Shown: positions 26,237-36,004, counted from the stretch's first letter. The stretch: 64,000 nt of DNA from Methanoregula sp. UBA154 (GCA_002502245.1 DAPW01000011.1:217761-281760), one strand, 5' to 3'. The notes: generated from the letters alone by a model not told the origin. Translations and numbers: made by a program.

Positions 26237-28486
26237 ATGCAAGATATTGGTCGCGTCAGGAATCTGATTTTTTTATTTGTGCTTATATCTGTTTTTCTCT
26301 TTCCTGTTGTGTATGCAGACACATACTTAGATGAAACAAATGTATTAGGTTCCCCAGGAAATGAACACTGGGATATTCTTTATCCGGGTACGTATATACT
26401 GACATACAGCTCCCCGGTTATCGATACTAACAATAACTATGCAATCCGCATTTTCACATCCGACGTTATTTTTGATGGAAATGGTAAAACCATAACCGGC
26501 CCTGGTATAGGGACCAGTGAAAGCGGACCGTCCTATTATGGAGTCAGAGTTAACTCAGGAACGTTAACCCGGAATGTCACCGTAAAAAATCTGAATGTGT
26601 TAAATAAAAATTTGGGAATTATCTATGAATATGTTCAGGGGGGGGCAATCACATCATCGTCCGTTATCTCGAATAAAAATGGGATTACAACATGGAAATG
26701 TTCACATCTGAACATTTTATCGAACACCGCAAACTCGAACACCCATGCGATTGTGCTTGACGCGAACGCGGCTGTGAATGAATATATCACCATAGATTCG
26801 AACAATATTTTCAGTAATAGCCAATTTGGTATCTTGCTCTGGTTATCCAACAACCACAATGTCATTAGTAATAACCAGGTGAACTACAACAATATGGGCA
26901 TTTCAATGACCGACGGAGGATCCCTGGAAGGGGGAATGAATAACACTATTTCTACCAACACCATTATCGGAAACGTTAACGGCCTTTTTGTCTCCGATTA
27001 CCATAGCAATCGAATAATTGACAATTCCCTTTCCGGCAACACAAATGATGGCGTCTGGATATCAGGAGGTTCATCAGGCAATCTGTTTATAAATAATTAC
27101 GTCCAAAACTCCGGGTGGGTAGGAACGTATCTCTCCGGCTCCAGCAATGGGAATGTATTCTACAATAATGTCTTCAAAAATATTGATAACGAGGAATCGG
27201 ATGGCTCTGTTAGTAATAACCTTTGGTATACCACTCCGATCTCTGGCGTGAATATTATTGGAGGGCCGAGCATTGGTGGAAATTATTGGAGCAATCCTTC
27301 ATCCACAGGTTTTTCCGAAAAGTGTCTTGATAGTAATTTCAACGGTTTCTGTGACCAGTCGTACAATCCCCAAAGTGATCTAATCGATCGTTATCCTTTG
27401 CATCCTATTAGTAGTACAAACGATGCACAAGTCACCGGCAATACCATTCCTTCAGCTATGGTGGGTGGCCAGAGTTATCCGGTGACCTTAACGATGATGA
27501 ATACCGGGACAATGACATGGAATGAAGCGAGTATGATTCGGCTGGGGAATGCTAACGCAGATGCCTATACCTTCAAGCTCCCGGATGTAGGGGGATATCG
27601 CGTGAGTCTGCCTGCCGGGACATCGGTTGCTCCCGGTGAATCCTACACATTCAGCTGGACGGTGACCGCTCCCACAACAGTGGGAACCTATACCCCGACA
27701 TACCAGATGGTCTGGGACGGGCATCAGTGGTTTGGGCAAAAGGCGTCTCAGACTGTAGTGGTAACTGTACCGGCTGTAAATGCGCAGGTAGTTTCGACAT
27801 CGATCCCCTCTACGATGGTGGGTGGCCAGAGTTATCCGGTGACCGTAACGATGATGAATACCGGGACGATGACATGGAATGAAGCGAGTATGATTCGGCT
27901 GGGAAATGCTAACGCAGATGCCTATACCTTCAAGCTCCCGGATGTGGGGGGGTATCGCGTGAGTCTGCCCGCCGGGACATCGGTTGCCCCCGGTGAATCG
28001 TACACATTTAGCTGGACGGTCACCGCTCCCACAACAGTGGGAACCTATACCCCGACATACCAGATGGTCTGGGACGGGCATCAGTGGTTTGGGCAAAAGG
28101 CGTCTCAGACCTTAGTGGTAACTGTACCGGCTGTTAATGCACTGGTAGTTTCGATATCGATCCCCTCTACGATGGTTGGCGGCCAGAGTTATCCGGTGAC
28201 CGTAACGATGAAGAATATCGGGACGATGACGTGGAATGAAGCGAGCATGATTCGGCTGGGAAATGCTAACGCAGATGCCTATACCTTCAAGCTCCCGGAT
28301 GTGGGGGGGTATCGCGTGAGTCTGCCTGCCGGGACATCGGTTCCTCCCGGTGAATCGTACACATTCAGCTGGACGGTCACCGCTCCCACAACAGTGGGAA
28401 CCTATACCCCGACATACCAGATGGTCTGGGACGGGCATCAGTGGTTTGGGGCTCAGGCGTCTCAGACTGTAGTGGTACTGCGCTGA
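26237..28486 (+). CDS. Secreted beta-helix protein with NBR1-like Ig repeats
   Basis: This is a 749-residue exported protein. The signal peptide (LIFLFVLISVFLFPVVYA) is clearly related to that of the protein at 17415. A right-handed parallel beta-helix of NosD/PbH1 type spans about residues 60-390 (many N-x-I-S-x-N turns such as NVISNNQVNYNN and NRIIDNSLSGNTNDG). Three 119-residue Ig-like repeats start at about 396, 515 and 634. The third stops after SQTVVVLR because of a one-base deletion; DNA matching a fourth repeat continues downstream, so the protein is probably truncated compared with its ancestor. It may be an S-layer-associated or adhesive surface protein. No catalytic residues are evident in the helix. 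Confidence 0.8.
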   Translation: MQDIGRVRNLIFLFVLISVFLFPVVYADTYLDETNVLGSPGNEHWDILYPGTYILTYSSPVIDTNNNYAIRIFTSDVIFDGNGKTITGPGIGTSESGPSYYGVRVNSGTLTRNVTVKNLNVLNKNLGIIYEYVQGGAITSSSVISNKNGITTWKCSHLNILSNTANSNTHAIVLDANAAVNEYITIDSNNIFSNSQFGILLWLSNNHNVISNNQVNYNNMGISMTDGGSLEGGMNNTISTNTIIGNVNGLFVSDYHSNRIIDNSLSGNTNDGVWISGGSSGNLFINNYVQNSGWVGTYLSGSSNGNVFYNNVFKNIDNEESDGSVSNNLWYTTPISGVNIIGGPSIGGNYWSNPSSTGFSEKCLDSNFNGFCDQSYNPQSDLIDRYPLHPISSTNDAQVTGNTIPSAMVGGQSYPVTLTMMNTGTMTWNEASMIRLGNANADAYTFKLPDVGGYRVSLPAGTSVAPGESYTFSWTVTAPTTVGTYTPTYQMVWDGHQWFGQKASQTVVVTVPAVNAQVVSTSIPSTMVGGQSYPVTVTMMNTGTMTWNEASMIRLGNANADAYTFKLPDVGGYRVSLPAGTSVAPGESYTFSWTVTAPTTVGTYTPTYQMVWDGHQWFGQKASQTLVVTVPAVNALVVSISIPSTMVGGQSYPVTVTMKNIGTMTWNEASMIRLGNANADAYTFKLPDVGGYRVSLPAGTSVPPGESYTFSWTVTAPTTVGTYTPTYQMVWDGHQWFGAQASQTVVVLR
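27422..28486 (+). repeat. Three tandem 357-bp coding repeats
   Basis: Units begin at about 27422, 27779 and 28136, exactly 357 bases apart, and encode Ig-like domains with MTWNEASMIRLGNANADAY and YQMVWDGHQWFG. They are related to, but two codons shorter than, the units at 19365-20790. Confidence 0.9.
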
Positions 28487-28644
28487 CTGTAGATGCACAA
28501 GGAAGTGTCGATATCGATTCCGGGTGCGATGACTGCCGGCTATAGTTATTCGGTAACAGTAACGATGAGGAATATCGGGACGATGATGTGAAGTGAAGCG
28601 AACATGATCCGGCTGGGCGGTTCCAACGCAGATTCCTATACCAT
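28487..28644 (+). pseudogene. Decayed fourth Ig-like repeat
   Basis: The DNA continues the repeat phase with a deletion of one base near 28475 (GTGGTACTG against GTGGTAACTG), an extra base near 28502 and a TGG-to-TGA change near 28590. Restoring the frame gives DAQVVSISIPGAMTAG, then TVTMRNIGTMM-stop-SEANMIRLGG. Similarity ends near 28644. It is closer to the MTAG / SEA / LGG type of repeat in the gene at 17415 than to the MVGG / NEA / LGN type directly upstream. Confidence 0.8.
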
Positions 28645-28740
28645 CCTAAACTCAGCCCAATTTTGCCCAAAGAGAGATCATTAATACTCTCTTTGTCATA
28701 GACAGGAATTGTAGGATCGTCAAATCTATCTTTTACTTTG

Positions 28741-30159
28741 TTATACATTCTTCTCTTTACTCTGGTAAAAAAAAATATCTGTTAATCGCTTGACCAATTT
28801 TTTTTCGGGATATCTGGTGTTGGGAGTAATTATTTCAATATCTTTAATTCGTTCACATTGATTTTTTCTATAGTCTCTAATAAAGGATGAGGTATCCTTT
28901 TTTAATCCAAGTTCGTTCATCCGATTATCATGAAGATCGATATAATCTTTTGAAAAATTATCCTTAATTTCGTAACAATTCGTAAAAAAATTAATCATAT
29001 TTTTAGCAATAGTATCCGGATCATGAAATCTTAATGTAAATGAACGAGCGTTTCGGCCATATTCAATCATTTTAGCTCGATTGTTCAAAAGTAACAATAA
29101 GGCATTCTTCAACTCCTCTTTTTCATTGAGCGAATCTGTTGTGATCTTAACCACGGTATCGTCAGGAAGTTCGGAAAACCATGCAATATTTGACACAATA
29201 CAGGGTTTTCCCGCAGTCATTCCTCTTAATAATGTAGCCGAAGTTTCACCCATTGAAGGATATCTCATATTTATCACAATGTCTGAGCATAAAATCAGTT
29301 TTTCAAATTCTCTGATCGAGACATACCCCGTTTTTTTAATATTTTCTGACAGTAATCCATCAACGCAATTTCCTTCACCCACCATCAAATATTTCACCGG
29401 AATGGGTGTTGTTGCCAAGATTCCCTCAATCACTTCAATAATCTGCAAATTCCGTTTTGTGGAAGCGATATATCCAAATGAAGTAATTAATATCTCACTA
29501 GGCCGAATACAATATTTTTCTTTAATTTCTATTCTCTCTCTCTCTGATATCTCCAACTCATTATTATAATTAACTTGATTTATTTGGATTACTTTTGAAG
29601 AGAGACAGCCTTGGTTGAGAATTAAATTTCTTGTGGATGCAGAATGAACGATTATCCCCTTAGCCTCTGTGATTAATCTCTTTACAAGCGGGTAATTTTC
29701 AGGAGACTGGTATTGAAGAGGAGGAATCGTTGATCGCAGAATTTTTTTTACGCTCTCAACACTATTGTACCCATAATTGTAACAAAATTCATGAATATAT
29801 CCCACAACATCCTTTTTCATATCAAGGTAATACCCAGTAATCAGAAAATATAATACATAATCATGGAGGATTACAATCCCCGGGTACTCGAGGAATATAT
29901 CATACATTCCTGCATGGTAAAACGGATTATTCCCCATATTGTAGACAATGACATCATAGGTTGTCAATTTTGTCCGGATAGACCGGTTTCGTGAATAATC
30001 GATAATCTTAAATTTTTTCAAGAGAGTAGTTGATGGATTGATTCCATCGACCCAGAGATCAATATCACAATATTTAGCTAAAAATGGGATTAAAACTTCA
30101 GAATAATCAGATATACCACTTTTTTGGGGGGGGAGAGGACTAAAATATGCTAATTTCAT
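28741..30159 (-). CDS. Glycosyltransferase family 4
   Basis: The GT-B enzyme of 472 residues begins MKLAYFSPLPPQKSGISDYS, the start typical of GT4 members of O-antigen loci. IVIYNMGNNPFYHAG-like and VILHDYVLYFL segments belong to the acceptor domain. The donor domain has ITSFGYIASTKRNLQIIEV, YVSIREFEKLILCSDIVINM and SMGETSATLLRGMTAGKP. It is the last gene of the minus-strand polysaccharide block and overlaps the stop-start of its neighbour by 4 bases. The extra C-terminal 60 residues are basic and unassigned. Confidence 0.83.
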   Translation of the reverse strand: MKLAYFSPLPPQKSGISDYSEVLIPFLAKYCDIDLWVDGINPSTTLLKKFKIIDYSRNRSIRTKLTTYDVIVYNMGNNPFYHAGMYDIFLEYPGIVILHDYVLYFLITGYYLDMKKDVVGYIHEFCYNYGYNSVESVKKILRSTIPPLQYQSPENYPLVKRLITEAKGIIVHSASTRNLILNQGCLSSKVIQINQVNYNNELEISERERIEIKEKYCIRPSEILITSFGYIASTKRNLQIIEVIEGILATTPIPVKYLMVGEGNCVDGLLSENIKKTGYVSIREFEKLILCSDIVINMRYPSMGETSATLLRGMTAGKPCIVSNIAWFSELPDDTVVKITTDSLNEKEELKNALLLLLNNRAKMIEYGRNARSFTLRFHDPDTIAKNMINFFTNCYEIKDNFSKDYIDLHDNRMNELGLKKDTSSFIRDYRKNQCERIKDIEIITPNTRYPEKKLVKRLTDIFFYQSKEKNV

Positions 30160-31196
30160 GACAATAACTTCTCCACCACAAAATCCCAGTTAATATTTAA
30201 TTTTTTCATCAGTGTAAAACCATTTTCACCCAGTTTTTGAGCTAAGTTTCGATTTTCGTAAAGTTGATCCATCACATGTGCAATACTTTTTGGATCAGGA
30301 TTAACTACAAAACCTGTCTTCTCATTTACGAATTCCAGTGGACCTCCGGAATCCGTGTGGGTGATCACGGGTTTTCCTGAAAAGAAAGATTCGAGGGTAA
30401 TATATCCGTAGTCTTCCTGATAGGGGCCAAAATATATGCCAAGAGATCGCGAATAAAGATCAATTTTCTCGTCTTCCGAAATATAACCCTTCATTTCCAG
30501 ATGGGATATCGTATCGTCCCTCTTTGCGATGGAATAAATTTCATCAATTGTTTGTTTATTGCCCGTACCGGCAAGAACAATCCGGACAGGAGTTTTACAA
30601 TATTTTAATGCCTGCACAAGCAGGATTTGGCGTTTTATAGGATCAATCCTACTTGGATAAAAAATGAAATCTTCAGCCGTTCCAAATTTAAATCGTTCAC
30701 AATTTTTAGGGGGGTGGTAGAGAGGAACTGCAGTAATATTATTAAATTTTTTTAATCGATCCGCTACCGTTTGGGAATTCGTAAAAATTTTCTTCGCTTT
30801 GGGGATGAATTTATTGTCGCATTCACGAATTATCCTGCGTACCTCTTCACCATTTTTCATTTTATGGAGATCTCCATGATCAGTATCCCAAAGTTCATAC
30901 GCCTGGCGATGTTGATGCAGGAGCCATATTACCATATTGTCATGAGGGATATAGTATGCAGGAAATTTCAGTGCAATAACCCGGTCAATTGGTTGGCCAT
31001 TCACTTCTTTGACATCTACCATTCGTGCTATCATGATAGCGTCAATTATAGTTTCTGGGGGGTACCATTTGAATGGAATTGTTATTATCTCTGCTTCATG
31101 CCCACGTTTTCTTAATTCATCACGTAAGGACTCTGCATGGATTTCCGCACCCCCCCGGATAAAGGGAACCTGAACATTTAAAATGCCAATTTTCAT
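30156..31196 (-). CDS. Glycosyltransferase family 4
   Basis: GT4 enzyme of 346 residues. KIGILNVQVPFIRGGAEIHAE is the N-terminal loop, with YPSRIDPIKRQILLVQAL and GYISEDEKIDLYSRS in the donor domain. FGPYQEDYGYITLESFFSGKP is the E-x7-E-like motif. ATGA overlaps link it to both adjacent GT4 genes, so all three are likely made together. In a rhamnan-type pathway these would be the polymerising enzymes. Confidence 0.87.
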   Translation of the reverse strand: MKIGILNVQVPFIRGGAEIHAESLRDELRKRGHEAEIITIPFKWYPPETIIDAIMIARMVDVKEVNGQPIDRVIALKFPAYYIPHDNMVIWLLHQHRQAYELWDTDHGDLHKMKNGEEVRRIIRECDNKFIPKAKKIFTNSQTVADRLKKFNNITAVPLYHPPKNCERFKFGTAEDFIFYPSRIDPIKRQILLVQALKYCKTPVRIVLAGTGNKQTIDEIYSIAKRDDTISHLEMKGYISEDEKIDLYSRSLGIYFGPYQEDYGYITLESFFSGKPVITHTDSGGPLEFVNEKTGFVVNPDPKSIAHVMDQLYENRNLAQKLGENGFTLMKKLNINWDFVVEKLLS

Positions 31197-32314
31197 TGTT
31201 GATTGCCATCCACAGTTCGTGCAAATTCGGATAAAAATTTGTTTTTTATTTTTTCTGATGAAAATCTTGAATCGACATTTATCCGTCCATGTTTTTTACA
31301 AAAATTCCTGACTTTCTCATCAGTGAATATGGTAAATAATGCCGATGCAGCAAATGGATAATCAAAAGAATCCATAATAATCTGGTTTATTCCTGCGGTC
31401 TCTCGCAATGCAGCTCCACCATATGTTACAACCGGCAGCATGAATTGTTGCGCCTCAATAACCGGAACACAAAAACCTTCGTGTTCACTCATGCATAGAA
31501 ATTCATCGCAACCAAGGTAATATGCTTTGATATCAGTCTCTGGTTTTTTATCAATGAATGAAATATTCTTTTCCAACCCATATTTTTTAATTAAAACAGA
31601 TAGTTGATTGAAATATAATTGTAACTGGTCATGATCAATCGGACCAAGCACCCACAAATGAATATTTGAATCATAATTTTCTTTATAAGTCTTAATAATA
31701 TTTATCAGATGGATATGTCCTTTATTCGGTGCAACTCTCCCGACGAAAAGAACATTGTTATTGTTGTTTCTGATCAAATCATCAATGATTTTATAACTTG
31801 GTTCAATTTTTTCCAAAGCATCGAGTCGATGAAATGGCGGGACGGTTGTAATATGATCGGATTTCAACCCGATCTGTTGTAGGAGAAATGAGTTAAATGA
31901 TGAGTCTCCCCACCACGGACAATTTTTATACGCATTGATTAATCGTTTGGTTTGTTCGATTCCTTGAAGACATTTTTCATAATGCAGACTCGAAAAATCC
32001 TTAAAAAACCGGGTTGGTGTAATATTATGAAATTTGAAAATTATTTTACCTTTACACTTTTCCAAAATCCGCTCCCCAAATTCCCAATAAATGCTGTGAT
32101 GGTATATGAGAATGGAATCCGGAGTCTCAAAAAAATTATTGGTACTTGCGGAATTCATCTGATATTTCTTCAGACTATCTGCTGAATACTCTGATAGTAA
32201 TCCGACATTATATCCTTCATCTATGAGTGTATTATACATACCCATAATGTCATTCCCGATTGCATCACCATCGGTTATTGTCTGATGTGCTATTGCGATT
32301 ATTGGTTTTTTCAT
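31193..32314 (-). CDS. Glycosyltransferase family 4
   Basis: The GT4 enzyme of 373 residues begins KPIIAIAHQTITDGDAIGND and carries ILIYHHSIYWEFGERIL, FVGRVAPNKGHIHLINII, and EFLCMSEHEGFCVPVIEAQQ, in which the paired glutamates of the donor site are present. The YHHSIYWEFGE region resembles the acceptor domain of mannosyl- and rhamnosyltransferases of ABC-type O-antigen systems such as WbpX/WbpY. It starts 15 bases after the end of the coiled-coil methyltransferase gene. Confidence 0.85.
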   Translation of the reverse strand: MKKPIIAIAHQTITDGDAIGNDIMGMYNTLIDEGYNVGLLSEYSADSLKKYQMNSASTNNFFETPDSILIYHHSIYWEFGERILEKCKGKIIFKFHNITPTRFFKDFSSLHYEKCLQGIEQTKRLINAYKNCPWWGDSSFNSFLLQQIGLKSDHITTVPPFHRLDALEKIEPSYKIIDDLIRNNNNNVLFVGRVAPNKGHIHLINIIKTYKENYDSNIHLWVLGPIDHDQLQLYFNQLSVLIKKYGLEKNISFIDKKPETDIKAYYLGCDEFLCMSEHEGFCVPVIEAQQFMLPVVTYGGAALRETAGINQIIMDSFDYPFAASALFTIFTDEKVRNFCKKHGRINVDSRFSSEKIKNKFLSEFARTVDGNQQ

Positions 32315-32329
32315 ATTTGATTTCCTTTT

Positions 32330-33703
32330 TTATTTCTTCCCGATCACTGCATAATCCTGGGCACCAAACAATATGGTATTCAGCATCTCAATATTATGGT
32401 TATAATCATCAACGTTCTTTCGTTCCGTCTCATTCATATCTGCAGTCCATTCAACCTTTTTCAATCTGCCCTCGTCAGGAACCGGTGAGAAAAATTTCTT
32501 CTCGCATTCCCGGAATCCCGATGCACTGATAAGATACTGTAACGTCTCCGGATGTACGGGTCTCTTATGGGTCATATCGATGTAAAAGTTGACAAACGAT
32601 ACAAAAGATAAGGGGTTCACCGTTTCAACGACAATATGATACCCGAATTTCATCTTCTGATGACAGAGAGCAAGCAACCGCATAAGATAATCCGGCTCAA
32701 GGTGCTCCACAACCTGGTCAATAAAGATCCCGTCAAGACTTTTATCTTCTAGTGTTTCGAGATAGGCAAGGGCATCTGAGTGCGTTACATCTAACTGGCG
32801 GGACCGGCAGTATGCCACCATGTCCGTATCACTATCTACCCCGATACCACCAATAGCATGGTCCTTGAGGATCTCAAGAAATTCACCCCTGCCGCAACCG
32901 ATATCAAGGACGCGGGAACATTTTTCGAAGTACGGAAGGAAAGCTAACTGTCGTTGTTTGATATCGTCCCGTGAGCCCCGGAATCGTTCCTCAAAAAGAA
33001 AATAATTTGTATCCACTGGAGAAATCGATTCCAGGGCCCTGCTTTTTTGTGTGAGCCCATCCTGTATGCGTTCTTCAAGGAGATGGGCAAGCCCGACTCG
33101 TAACCGGAGATCCGTATCAAACTTGGAAAAAACATCATGGAAATTTTTAGCAACGCAGATTTGAATACTGGCGTTTAACTCTTCATCCTGCTGGGAGATC
33201 TTCTGGATTAATTCCTGTTCCTGTAAAGAAATATTCTTGGATAATTCTTCTTGCAGATATGAAAAATATCGATTTAGTTCCATCTCTTGCTGTGAAATTT
33301 TGAGATCCAAGTCCTCGATTTTTTGTGAAGTCTGGTTGAGAATTCGAACCGTACTGGCATTGAATTCAGTCTGGCGGGAGATCACCGGGTCAACATAGCG
33401 GCGGACTTCCCCATGAACCAACCGGCGCGCTTTTACGAGTATTTTTCCAATGGAGGGCCGGTGGGAGCTAATGAAATAACTATTATTGTGGATATCCCAG
33501 TTGGCATTGATGGACGAAATATCGCGTCCGATTGTATCATTGAATGGAGTAATTGTGACATTTTTTGAAGTGGATGTGATTATGGAATCCGTATCGGGAA
33601 GTAGTTCTCCTGCAGTCTGTCTGCGACGGATATTCTCCCGTATCTTTGTCATAATCTCTTCAACGTTAATCTCATCGCGGATTTCTATAATATTATCATC
33701 CAT
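32330..33703 (-). CDS. Coiled-coil / SAM methyltransferase, candidate glycan chain terminator
   Basis: 457 residues from the ATG at 33703, two bases after the Wzt stop; an earlier in-frame TTG at 33709 is less likely. Residues about 110-200 are a heptad-rich coiled coil with several QQE and SQQD repeats (KISQQEMELNRYFSYLQEEL). The C-terminal half is a class I methyltransferase: VLDIGCGRGEFLEIL, GIGVDSDTDMVAYC, DGIFIDQVVEHLEPDYLM, VVETVNPLSFVSF. This pairing of coiled coil and methyltransferase, next to wzt, recalls proteins that cap ABC-exported polysaccharides by methylating the non-reducing end (WbdD-like), although WbdD has a kinase domain and a different order. The capping role is inferred. 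Confidence 0.75.
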   Translation of the reverse strand: MDDNIIEIRDEINVEEIMTKIRENIRRRQTAGELLPDTDSIITSTSKNVTITPFNDTIGRDISSINANWDIHNNSYFISSHRPSIGKILVKARRLVHGEVRRYVDPVISRQTEFNASTVRILNQTSQKIEDLDLKISQQEMELNRYFSYLQEELSKNISLQEQELIQKISQQDEELNASIQICVAKNFHDVFSKFDTDLRLRVGLAHLLEERIQDGLTQKSRALESISPVDTNYFLFEERFRGSRDDIKQRQLAFLPYFEKCSRVLDIGCGRGEFLEILKDHAIGGIGVDSDTDMVAYCRSRQLDVTHSDALAYLETLEDKSLDGIFIDQVVEHLEPDYLMRLLALCHQKMKFGYHIVVETVNPLSFVSFVNFYIDMTHKRPVHPETLQYLISASGFRECEKKFFSPVPDEGRLKKVEWTADMNETERKNVDDYNHNIEMLNTILFGAQDYAVIGKK

Positions 33704-33705
33704 TT

Positions 33706-34965
33706 TCAACGGCTCCGGTTTTCGGCTGGGACGTGGGTGTTACATAGTATCGTGGGATGCAAATCAAATATTCCCTCGAAAAATGACATTTTCTCGTTTC
33801 GTATAATTTTCAATGTTCCGATATCATTAAGGCGAAGGAGATATTCCTCGAAAGCATTTGTACCTTTCCCCTTATTATCAATTGCAACAGTGATCAGATA
33901 ATCGTCTGGTTGCAGAGGGACTTTCATCCTGTACGATACTTCATAATCTTCTCCCGGGAGCAAAGGATTGTTTTTTTGGTGCTGGAGATAGGTATTGGTC
34001 CCGAAAACAGACATACCGTAACGGTTCCGGATTAATATTCCGAATGTGGGATCCTCAACAGTACGCAGACAGTGAAATACAAATGTAATTACAATCTCTT
34101 CATCAGAGTGCGCATGCGTGATACTATTCCCGGAAGTATCTTGAATCTGGAGAGAAACAAATTCAATTTCGTTCGTTGAAATGTTGGAATGATCATCGTT
34201 TTTCGAAGAATTATTTAGGATACTTACTTCTTTCTCTCCCTGGTGCGTCTTCATACAAACTCGTGAGATGTACAAATCCGTGATCGCCCGGGGGATCCCG
34301 TAGGAAACCATGTTTCCATGATCAAGGAGTATCGCGTAGTCGCATAACATCATCACCGCATTCATATCATGCGACACAAACACGATCGACCCGCCGTTCG
34401 CCCGGAACTCCTGAATCTTTCTCATGCACTTCTGCTGGAAATAGGCATCCCCGACGGACAGCGCCTCATCAACAAGAAAGCATGTCGGATCTGCGTGGAT
34501 TGCTATCGAGAACGCAAGTCGCATCGTCATGCCGGATGAATAGGTCTTGATCGGCTCGTTGATGAAATCTCCAAGTTCTGAAAAGTCGATGATGGTTTGC
34601 TTTTTCCGGTCGATTTCATCCTTTGACATGCCGATGAGGGTGCCGTTCATATAGATATTCTCAAGGCCGGTCATCTCTGCGTTAAAACCAGTTCCGAGCT
34701 CGAGAAGCCCCGTGACTTTCCCGTCAATCCGGATAGACCCGTGGTCCGGGATCACGATACCGGAGAGAATTTTTAACAGCGTGGATTTCCCGGCACCGTT
34801 CTGTCCGATGATCCCGAGCGTCTCTCCCGCGCCAATCTCAAAGGAGATGTTGTCGAGCGCCAAAAAGTCCTTGTGATATTGTTTCCTGAAGAGGATCTCC
34901 TTGAGCCGGTCGGCAGGCGAGTGGTAGAGTTTGAACCTCTTTGAGATCCCTTCGACTTTGATCAT
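33706..34965 (-). CDS. wzt: Polysaccharide ABC transporter ATP-binding protein
   Basis: The 419-residue protein has an ABC domain (Walker A GQNGAGKST at 54-62, signature YSSGM at 142-146, Walker B CFLVDEA near 162-168, followed by VSHDM). After about residue 260 comes a beta-rich domain (EFVSLQIQDTSGNSI, IVITFVFHCLRTV, FGILIRNRYGMSVFGTNTY) that matches the Wzt carbohydrate-binding domain, which recognises the modified end of the exported chain. With the permease at 35051-35818 it forms the pump that moves a lipid-linked polysaccharide across the membrane. The gene encoding the putative terminator follows two bases after its stop. Confidence 0.93.
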   Translation of the reverse strand: MIKVEGISKRFKLYHSPADRLKEILFRKQYHKDFLALDNISFEIGAGETLGIIGQNGAGKSTLLKILSGIVIPDHGSIRIDGKVTGLLELGTGFNAEMTGLENIYMNGTLIGMSKDEIDRKKQTIIDFSELGDFINEPIKTYSSGMTMRLAFSIAIHADPTCFLVDEALSVGDAYFQQKCMRKIQEFRANGGSIVFVSHDMNAVMMLCDYAILLDHGNMVSYGIPRAITDLYISRVCMKTHQGEKEVSILNNSSKNDDHSNISTNEIEFVSLQIQDTSGNSITHAHSDEEIVITFVFHCLRTVEDPTFGILIRNRYGMSVFGTNTYLQHQKNNPLLPGEDYEVSYRMKVPLQPDDYLITVAIDNKGKGTNAFEEYLLRLNDIGTLKIIRNEKMSFFEGIFDLHPTILCNTHVPAENRSR

Positions 34966-35050
34966 GGATGAATACCCTCTGGTTGATTCACCGGTACATG
35001 TATGGTAATGGAGGACGCTTCAGACTGAATCTGGATTGCCAGGGTAATCA

Positions 35051-35818
35051 TCATATGAAATCCCGGATGTCCTTCTCAAGTTTTTTGTATATCACATAAT
35101 CAACAACAATCAGCACCACACTCCCGATGAGCACAAGGGTGAGATAAAAAAATGACGGCATTCTCTGGAACACGAAAATATCATGATATGCAGACACAAC
35201 TGAAAGCATCGGGTTCAGGATCAGTACCTGCTGGGCAAGCGCGGGAAGGATATCAAAAGTATAGACAATGGGTGTGAACCAGAACCAGATCTGGAACCCA
35301 ATCGTGACCACCTCCTTGAGATCGCGTAAAAAGACCACGAATATCCCCAGGAAAAATCCCAGTGCGTACGCAAACACCTGCTGGATGAAGTAGATGAGCG
35401 GGATGAGTGCCAGATACCAGGACAGGGGAATCCCGGTGATGAGAAGGATGAGAAGGAAGATCGTAAGCGTGACCACAAAGGTGACACTTTCCGAGATCAC
35501 GATAAAGAGCGGAAGCGTGGGAAGATCCACATGGATTTTTGCAATAATATTCTTTTTATCCAGGAATACGGTAGATGCCCGCGTCACGGTATTGGCAAAT
35601 GCCGTCCAGGGAACCAGCCCGGCGATAAGATAGACCCCGTAACCCCAGACAGAGGACATCCCCGGCAGCCGTGCACCCATCATGCTGCCAAAGATGATCA
35701 TATAAATCAGGATATTAATCAGGGGGTAGACGAACGACCAGAGAAATCCGAGTGCGGAGCCGGAATACCTCTCGGTGAAATCCCGTTTTGCTAGTTCAAG
35801 AATGAGGCTGAAGTTCAC
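35051..35818 (-). CDS. wzm: Polysaccharide ABC transporter permease
   Basis: The 255-residue ABC-2 type permease has six hydrophobic helices and the family's N-terminal amphipathic part (LAKRDFTERYSGSALGFLWSF). Further markers are PLINILIYMIIFGSMMGARLPG, VFLRDLKEVVTIGFQIWFWFTPIVY and ILNPMLSVVSAYHDIF. The start is a GTG at 35818. It is the partner of Wzt, 85 bases upstream of it. The similarity is to bacterial O-antigen and teichoic-acid exporters. Confidence 0.92.
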   Translation of the reverse strand: MNFSLILELAKRDFTERYSGSALGFLWSFVYPLINILIYMIIFGSMMGARLPGMSSVWGYGVYLIAGLVPWTAFANTVTRASTVFLDKKNIIAKIHVDLPTLPLFIVISESVTFVVTLTIFLLILLITGIPLSWYLALIPLIYFIQQVFAYALGFFLGIFVVFLRDLKEVVTIGFQIWFWFTPIVYTFDILPALAQQVLILNPMLSVVSAYHDIFVFQRMPSFFYLTLVLIGSVVLIVVDYVIYKKLEKDIRDFI

Positions 35819-36004
35819 GATCCGGCTCCCGTTGGCAATGAGCGGTTCTTTCTTTTGTGGTACTGTCTATCATTCCAAACGATGTTCAACTTTTCCTCTT
35901 TCTCCGGGCAAACAGATTAAAACCCCGCCGGTAAAAAATATCGTGGGCATTTCCAGAATCTTGATAAAACACACGAATGCAGAATTTCCGGATATGCCAG
36001 TATG

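Noticed and set aside
27488..28096. 202-codon minus-strand frame
   Set aside because: Shadow of the 357-base coding repeats, with no start signals.
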